DNA of 8,738 nucleotides from Methyloceanibacter sp. Lineage in GTDB: Bacteria > Pseudomonadota > Alphaproteobacteria > Rhizobiales > Methyloligellaceae. The position numbers and the translations under genes are program-made. The stretch is from NCBI GenBank assembly GCA_022865725.1, contig JALHTP010000126.1:1-8738 (forward strand). The letters are read 5' to 3'. This document shows positions 7,288 to 8,738 of the stretch, piece by piece (position 1 is the first letter of the stretch; each line of letters begins with the position of its first letter). The notes below the pieces were generated by a model, which was not told where the DNA came from, did not search any database, and was given only the letters and a program-made list of their open reading frames with translations.

Positions 7288-8738
7288 ATGACTCTGGGTG
7301 AGCTGTTCGGCCGGGACGCGAAGCTGCCTGCTGGCGCAGCGCGCGTGCCGATCACGGGCCTTGCGGCTGACAGCCGCGAGGTCAAGCCCGGCTATCTGTT
7401 TGCGGCGTTGCCCGGCGTGAAGACCGACGGCGCGCGCTTCATCGAGGATGCCTTGCAGCGCGGCGCGGCAGCGATCCTCGTGGCGGAAGGCGCCGTGCCC
7501 GCTTCGACCTCTGCGGCGATCATCGAGGACAGCGATCCGCGCAGGCGCCTGGCTTTGATCGCTTCGCGCTTCTTCGGCCTCCAGCCCAAGATTGCGGTCG
7601 CCGTCACCGGCACCAACGGCAAGACCTCGGTCGCCTCCTTCCTGCGCCAGCTCTGGGCAGGGCAGGGCTTCAAGGCGGCGAGCCTCGGCACGGTCGGCGT
7701 CGTCAGCCCCAGCGGGACGCAAATCCTCAAGCACACGACGCCCGACCCGATCGAGCTGCACGCGATCCTCGCGGCCCTTGCCGGAGACGGCGTGACGCAT
7801 CTCGCGCTCGAAGCTTCGAGCCACGGCCTGCAACAGCGCCGCGTCGACGGCGTCACGCTCGCCGCCGGCGCCTTCACCAATATCTCCCGCGATCATTTGG
7901 ACTATCACGCGAGCTTCGAGAATTATTTCGCGCAAAAGCTTCGCCTGTTCACCGAGCTTCTGCCGCAAGGCGCTGGCGCCGTGATCGATGTCGACAGCGA
8001 AGCGGGCTTGCGCGTGGCTTCGGTGGCGGAGGGACGCAGGCTCAAACTCATCTCGGTCGGACAAGCCGGCAAGGCCTTGCGGCTCGTCTCTGCCGAGCTT
8101 GACGGCTTCGGCCAGATCCTCGTCATCGAGCATGCGGGCAAGCGGCTTCGCGTGCGCCTGCCGCTGGTCGGCGCCTTCCAGGCGTCCAACGCGCTCGTCG
8201 CCGCAGGCCTGGCGATGGCGACCGGCGCGGAGGCAGCCACAGTCCTGCCGATGCTGGAATCGTTGCAGGGCGCGCGCGGCCGCCTCGATCTTGCCGGCAC
8301 GGCGCGGGCTGGCGCTCCAATTTTCATCGACTATGCCCACACGCCCGATGCGCTCGCCAAGGCGCTCGACGCGCTGCGCCCTTATGTGGAGAACCGGCTC
8401 GTCGTCGTGTTCGGCTGCGGCGGCGACCGCGACAAGGGCAAGCGGCCCGAGATGGGAAGGATCGCAGCCGCCAAGGCCGATCTTGCCATCGTCACCGACG
8501 ACAATCCGCGCAGTGAAAACCCCGCCGCAATCCGGCAGCAAATCTTGAGCGCGGCACCAGGCGCCGTCGAGATCGGCGACCGCGCCGCGGCAATCGCCGA
8601 CGCCGTCGCCAAGCTCGAGCGGGGCGATGTGCTGCTCGTCGCCGGCAAAGGCCACGAGACGGGTCAAACCATCGGGACGACCGTGATCCCCTTTTCCGAT
8701 CATGACGCGGTTGCAGCCGCGCTGAAGCAAGGAGCGCG
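7288..8738 (+). CDS. murE: UDP-MurNAc-L-Ala-D-Glu:meso-diaminopimelate ligase MurE, 3' end cut by window edge
   Basis: Cytoplasmic Mur ligase that uses ATP to add meso-diaminopimelate to UDP-MurNAc-L-Ala-D-Glu, the third residue of the stem peptide. 483 codons are visible and the family is about 480-500 aa, so only the last few residues are missing. Domain 1 (about 1-95) contains LAADSREVKPGYLF, the UDP-substrate part. The central ATPase domain has the P-loop TGTNGKTS (107-114), HTTPDP, LEASSHGL, and the probable carbamylated Lys217 (FAQKLRLF). The C-terminal domain has FGCGGDRDKGKRP, DNPRSE (405-410) and GKGHE. The DNPR motif marks diaminopimelate rather than lysine specificity. The ATG at 7288 gives the usual N-terminal spacing; TGGGA a few bases upstream is a weak ribosome binding site, and an ATG at 7278 is in another frame and stops at once. 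Confidence 0.96.
   Translation, partial: MTLGELFGRDAKLPAGAARVPITGLAADSREVKPGYLFAALPGVKTDGARFIEDALQRGAAAILVAEGAVPASTSAAIIEDSDPRRRLALIASRFFGLQPKIAVAVTGTNGKTSVASFLRQLWAGQGFKAASLGTVGVVSPSGTQILKHTTPDPIELHAILAALAGDGVTHLALEASSHGLQQRRVDGVTLAAGAFTNISRDHLDYHASFENYFAQKLRLFTELLPQGAGAVIDVDSEAGLRVASVAEGRRLKLISVGQAGKALRLVSAELDGFGQILVIEHAGKRLRVRLPLVGAFQASNALVAAGLAMATGAEAATVLPMLESLQGARGRLDLAGTARAGAPIFIDYAHTPDALAKALDALRPYVENRLVVVFGCGGDRDKGKRPEMGRIAAAKADLAIVTDDNPRSENPAAIRQQILSAAPGAVEIGDRAAAIADAVAKLERGDVLLVAGKGHETGQTIGTTVIPFSDHDAVAAALKQGA

Noticed and set aside
6142..8730. 862-aa open frame on the - strand across ftsI and murE
   Set aside because: Its codons are exact reverse complements of the sense codons (ftsI and murE share one frame), so it stops only where the sense strand uses TTA, CTA or TCA, which are rare in GC-rich genes. 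The protein is low-complexity and unlike any family, while the sense genes have complete motifs.

Overview
The window carries the start of a division and cell wall (dcw) cluster on the + strand, preceded by two genes on the - strand. The DNA is GC-rich. The FtsL signature, the short MraZ beginning MDQFVSAFTNKIDTKGR, and the order mraZ-rsmH-ftsL-ftsI-murE point to an alphaproteobacterium, probably Hyphomicrobiales (Rhizobiales). I would not name a genus from sequence alone.

Left part, - strand: katG (catalase-peroxidase) runs from an AUG at 2080 off the left edge, with about 40 C-terminal residues missing. Its 129-bp upstream gap holds a palindromic array with OxyR-type spacing. Upstream of it lies a complete alpha/beta hydrolase with a probable lipoprotein signal (2210-3136).

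Middle: a 385-bp divergent intergenic region (3137-3521) separates the hydrolase from mraZ. It holds five pentamers spaced exactly 10 bp apart (MraZ-box type) lying over a candidate sigma70 promoter. Downstream is a mraZ leader with a long GC-rich hairpin followed by five T's, which resembles an attenuator or a leader-derived sRNA.

Right part, + strand: mraZ, rsmH (ATGA overlap with mraZ), ftsL (28-bp gap), ftsI (13-bp gap) and murE (78-bp gap, cut at the right edge just before its stop). The tight spacing indicates one operon. MraZ is the likely autoregulator and RsmH methylates 16S rRNA. FtsL and FtsI are divisome components, and FtsI makes septal peptidoglycan crosslinks. MurE adds meso-diaminopimelate to the precursor that FtsI eventually crosslinks.

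The protein-coding content is ordinary and I see no undescribed multi-gene system. The parts most worth a second look are non-coding: the MraZ repeat array, the mraZ leader and the katG operator.
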